A stretch of 64,000 bases of DNA from Cololabis saira (taxonomy: Eukaryota; Chordata; Actinopteri; Beloniformes; Belonidae): assembly GCF_033807715.1 (NCBI RefSeq), contig NC_084599.1:33749660-33813659 (forward strand). The letters run 5' to 3'. Shown here one piece after another: positions 61,263 through 64,000 of this stretch. The translations under genes were made by a program, and so were the position numbers. Position 1 is the first letter of the stretch; every line of letters begins with the position of its first letter. The notes under the pieces were generated by a model, which did no database searches, was not told the DNA's origin, and worked only from the letters and a program-made list of their open reading frames with translations.

Positions 61263-62070
61263 TACGACGGAGTATTAGGGCCAAACAAAAAAACAAAAAA
61301 AGGAAATTACGAGAATAAAGTCATAATGTAATGAGAATAAAGTCGTAAAATTACGAGAATAAAGTCATAATATTACGAGAATAAAGTCGTAATATTACGA
61401 GAATAAAGTTGTAATATATTATAAATATATAAATATAACTTCACAAGATGCTCAATATTCTTCATTTTAACACAGGGAGAAGACTGCTCTTCCTGTTAGA
61501 GTTCTCATAAATTACCACTTTATTTTCATAATATTATGACTTTATTCTCATAAATTACCACTTTATTCATTACGACTTTATTCTCGTAATGTCACAACTT
61601 TATTCTCGGAATTTTACGACTTTATTCTCGTAATTTTACGACTTTATTCTCGGAATATTACGACTTTATTCTCGTAATGTTACGACTTTATTCTCATAAT
61701 ATTACAACTTTATTCTCATAATATTACGATTTTATTCTCATAAATTACGACTTTATTTTCGTTATATTACGACTTTATTCTCGGAATATTACGACTTTAT
61801 TCTCATAATGTTACGACTTTATTCTCGTAATGTTACGACTTTATTCTCGGAATTTTACGACTTTATTCTCGGAATTTTACGACTTTATTCTCGTAATATT
61901 ACGACTTTATTCTCATAATATTATGACTTTATTCTATTACGACTTTATTCTCACAACATTACGACTTTATTCTCGTAATTTTACGACTTTATTCTCATTA
62001 TATTCTGACTTTATTCTCGTAATTTCCATTCACTTTTTTTGTCTTAGTTTGGCCCTAATACTCCATCGTA
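61263..62070. mobile_element. Palindromic element, copy 4, 6-bp target duplication
   Basis: TACGACGGAGTATTAGGG to its complement (ending CTCCATCGTA), with perfect GGTACC duplications (61257-61262, 62071-62076). The short left arm has about six units and the long right arm about twenty-five. The centre matches that of copy 2 in reverse. Confidence 0.85.
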
Positions 62071-62076
62071 GGTACC

Positions 62077-63525
62077 AGACTGATGTAACCACCGAAAGAA
62101 AAAAAGAGATAAAAACAAAATGAAATCAAAGAAAGCTTTTTTTTTCCATAAGCACCGGGTTTATCACGGAAATTAAAGTGGAAGAAAGAACAAGGCCCAT
62201 AAACAGCAGCTCAACATGGAATTACAACAAATCTGCTTTAAGAACCTGAGCAAAATCATCCAAAACATTACTCCTGCGTTGGCTTCGCCCACCTCGGGCT
62301 GGACGCCAGCCTGCTACTTAACGACTCTGGCACCCCGAGCCGCGGTCCCACCCCAGCGCCGAGCCCTGCCAGGGCAAAATCTGGATACCCACTCCTTTAC
62401 GCGAGATATCAAAAAGGTCCAGGAAGAGGCTGTGAAAGTAATGAGACGAGTAGACGCAGAACAGACGCACAAACAGACACAGACAGACCAATAAAATCAA
62501 ACATTTAATATACACTTCCTGCCAAGATTCGTCCTCCCTCTCAGCAAAGTGAAAAGCTGTTCAGATGGGCTGCCAGAGCTGTCTGCACAAACTATCCAGG
62601 ATTATCTTCACATTCCTGTGCTGGGACTCATCCATGCGGGCTTTCACTGACACACGTAAAAGCATCTCTAGGAATACACAAGACATATTGGAAATAAAAC
62701 TTTCCAAATGTGACACTAAGAAGAAGAAAGTAACAAATGGAGTGTTTAATATTGCTCTGACACCAAATCTAACTCTCTCTCTTTTTTTTTTAAATGAATT
62801 GGCAAAGGAATCCCGTTCTCCATAAATAAGGCAGAGAGATCCATAAAAATCCCAGGTGGAAGGAATCAAATTGAATAACGAGCAGCGCGGCGTGCGGGTG
62901 GAGGATGAGGCGACAGACGCAGAAAATGATGAACAGAAATGGGTGGAACAACAACAACGATATTTCATGTGGCAAGGGGAAAGAGAGGGGTCATCAGGAA
63001 GTTAGAAGGAACAGAAATGAGAGATGAAGTGATAAAGAAGAATAAAGGACTCGGGACTAAGAGGGGGGAGAAAAAAAAATCCTGGGGTGGTCTCCTCCTC
63101 AGGTTTCTGAGAAAAATGTGAGATCATGTCTGGCTGCTGTTCTAAAGTCTGTGTATAGACAGGCTTTGTTCTAACTCATGTCCTCTACATGCTCTGATTA
63201 ATAGAGGCAGGGGTCGTGCCGTAAAAGGGATAAAGCTACACATGACACTGCTCTTGACTTTGAGTTAAACCAATGGAGCCTTGTCCAAATGATCTCTCAT
63301 GACCTTTTTTTTTATTTATTCTTTTTTATTTGATACCATAAAAACCAGAATAGGAAAGTCCAGGATCAAGACCAACTTGTAAAAGGACTGTAATATTCAG
63401 ATTTGAGTTGTGTAGTCTGTAGAGCTATGCGTCATTATAATGCCTTAAACATATATTTACATGTATATCATCAGATGGACGGCGCCATTTCATTGACAAT
63501 AATCGTTCATCAGATTAGATCAGAT
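62077..63525. other. Intron 1, nothing recognised
   Basis: Several short frames without domains, and a purine-rich stretch at 62930-63080. No element ends seen. Confidence 0.4.
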
Positions 63526-63924
63526 TAGGGCTGTTCGATTTTGCCCAAAAATAAAATCTCGATTTTTTTCTCTCAAAATCCGATTTTCGATTACGATTAC
63601 GATTATTTTGTGAATTGACAAAAGGCAAAGAAATGATTTCAAATATGCTGTTTTTTTATTGAACATTTGCCCCAAAATGAATGAATAAAGTGCAAAACTC
63701 TGTAAAATAAGTTGAAAAAAAGTTTTAAAAAATATAATAAAATATAAAGTTTTATCTCTGAAAAAAAATCAGCAAATCAGCACTTGCAAACATACAGTAA
63801 GTTATATTTCCAATTAAAAAAAAAAAAAAAAGTGAAAAATCGATTTTACGATTTTCACGTTTTAACATCGTTCTAATTACATAATCGCGATTACGATTTA
63901 AAATCGATTAATCGAACAGCCCTA
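63526..63924. mobile_element. hAT-type MITE (TAGGGCTGTTCGAT ends), copy 3, shortened
   Basis: TAGGGCTGTTCGATTTTGCC to AATCGAACAGCCCTA. Flanks GATCAGAT and TTTCAGAT agree at 6 of 8. It lacks about 300 bp of the centre present at 27776 and 54894. Confidence 0.85.
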
Positions 63925-64000
63925 TTTCAGATTAGTGTTTATTCTGTCCGGTGCTTATTTACATCTTTCACTTAAGAGATTTGCAAAGGATTGACACACA

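Overview
The window reads as nuclear DNA of a teleost fish. This rests on intron-containing gene structure, a recognisable vertebrate gene, and a density and mix of transposons typical of fish (hAT and PIF/Harbinger MITEs, Tc1-like, Rex3- and L2-type LINE ends, a Gmr1-type LTR element). There is no operon, ribosome binding site, CRISPR or other prokaryotic organisation. The only host coding sequence I can support is exon 1 of cachd1 (VWFA and cache domain-containing 1) at 19925-20173 on the + strand, ending at a clean splice donor. Everything downstream would then be intron 1, which is open-ended and longer than 43.8 kb. No later cachd1 exon was recognised.

Layout. 1-19.4 kb is upstream intergenic DNA. 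It holds a TTAA-flanked element with a nested hAT MITE, a Rex3 3' end split by a palindromic element, a Harbinger-type element with a Myb-like coding remnant, a second palindromic element, and L2-type LINE ends. 18.2-19.5 kb is a tandem duplication abutting the GC-rich cachd1 promoter. 20-35.6 kb (intron 1) carries PIF/Harbinger MITEs with smaller MITEs nested inside, several hAT MITEs with 8-bp target duplications, a 2.2-kb inverted-repeat element holding a MADF-like remnant, and a microsatellite-bearing hAT-like element. A 500-N assembly gap lies at 35648-36147. 36-48 kb has more hAT elements, LINE and Tc1 remnants, two further microsatellite-bearing elements and a 74-unit CA array. 49165-53131 is a young LTR retrotransposon with two 372-bp LTRs that look identical and one long gag-protease-integrase frame lacking reverse transcriptase. 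53-64 kb has two hAT-type MITEs, an inverted-repeat element, a Harbinger MITE and a fourth palindromic element.

The window is therefore mainly a record of nested insertions. Target duplications, nesting order and paralogous empty sites allow relative dating. Most long frames in six-frame translation are artefacts of tetranucleotide and CA microsatellites. The most notable points are: a palindromic family with perfect 6-bp target duplications in all four copies; a hAT-like family that carries a microsatellite at the same internal place in each copy with both ends; the duplicated cachd1 promoter flank with unoccupied sites for two later insertions; and the LTR element's PR-to-integrase order, which fits the Gmr1 group.
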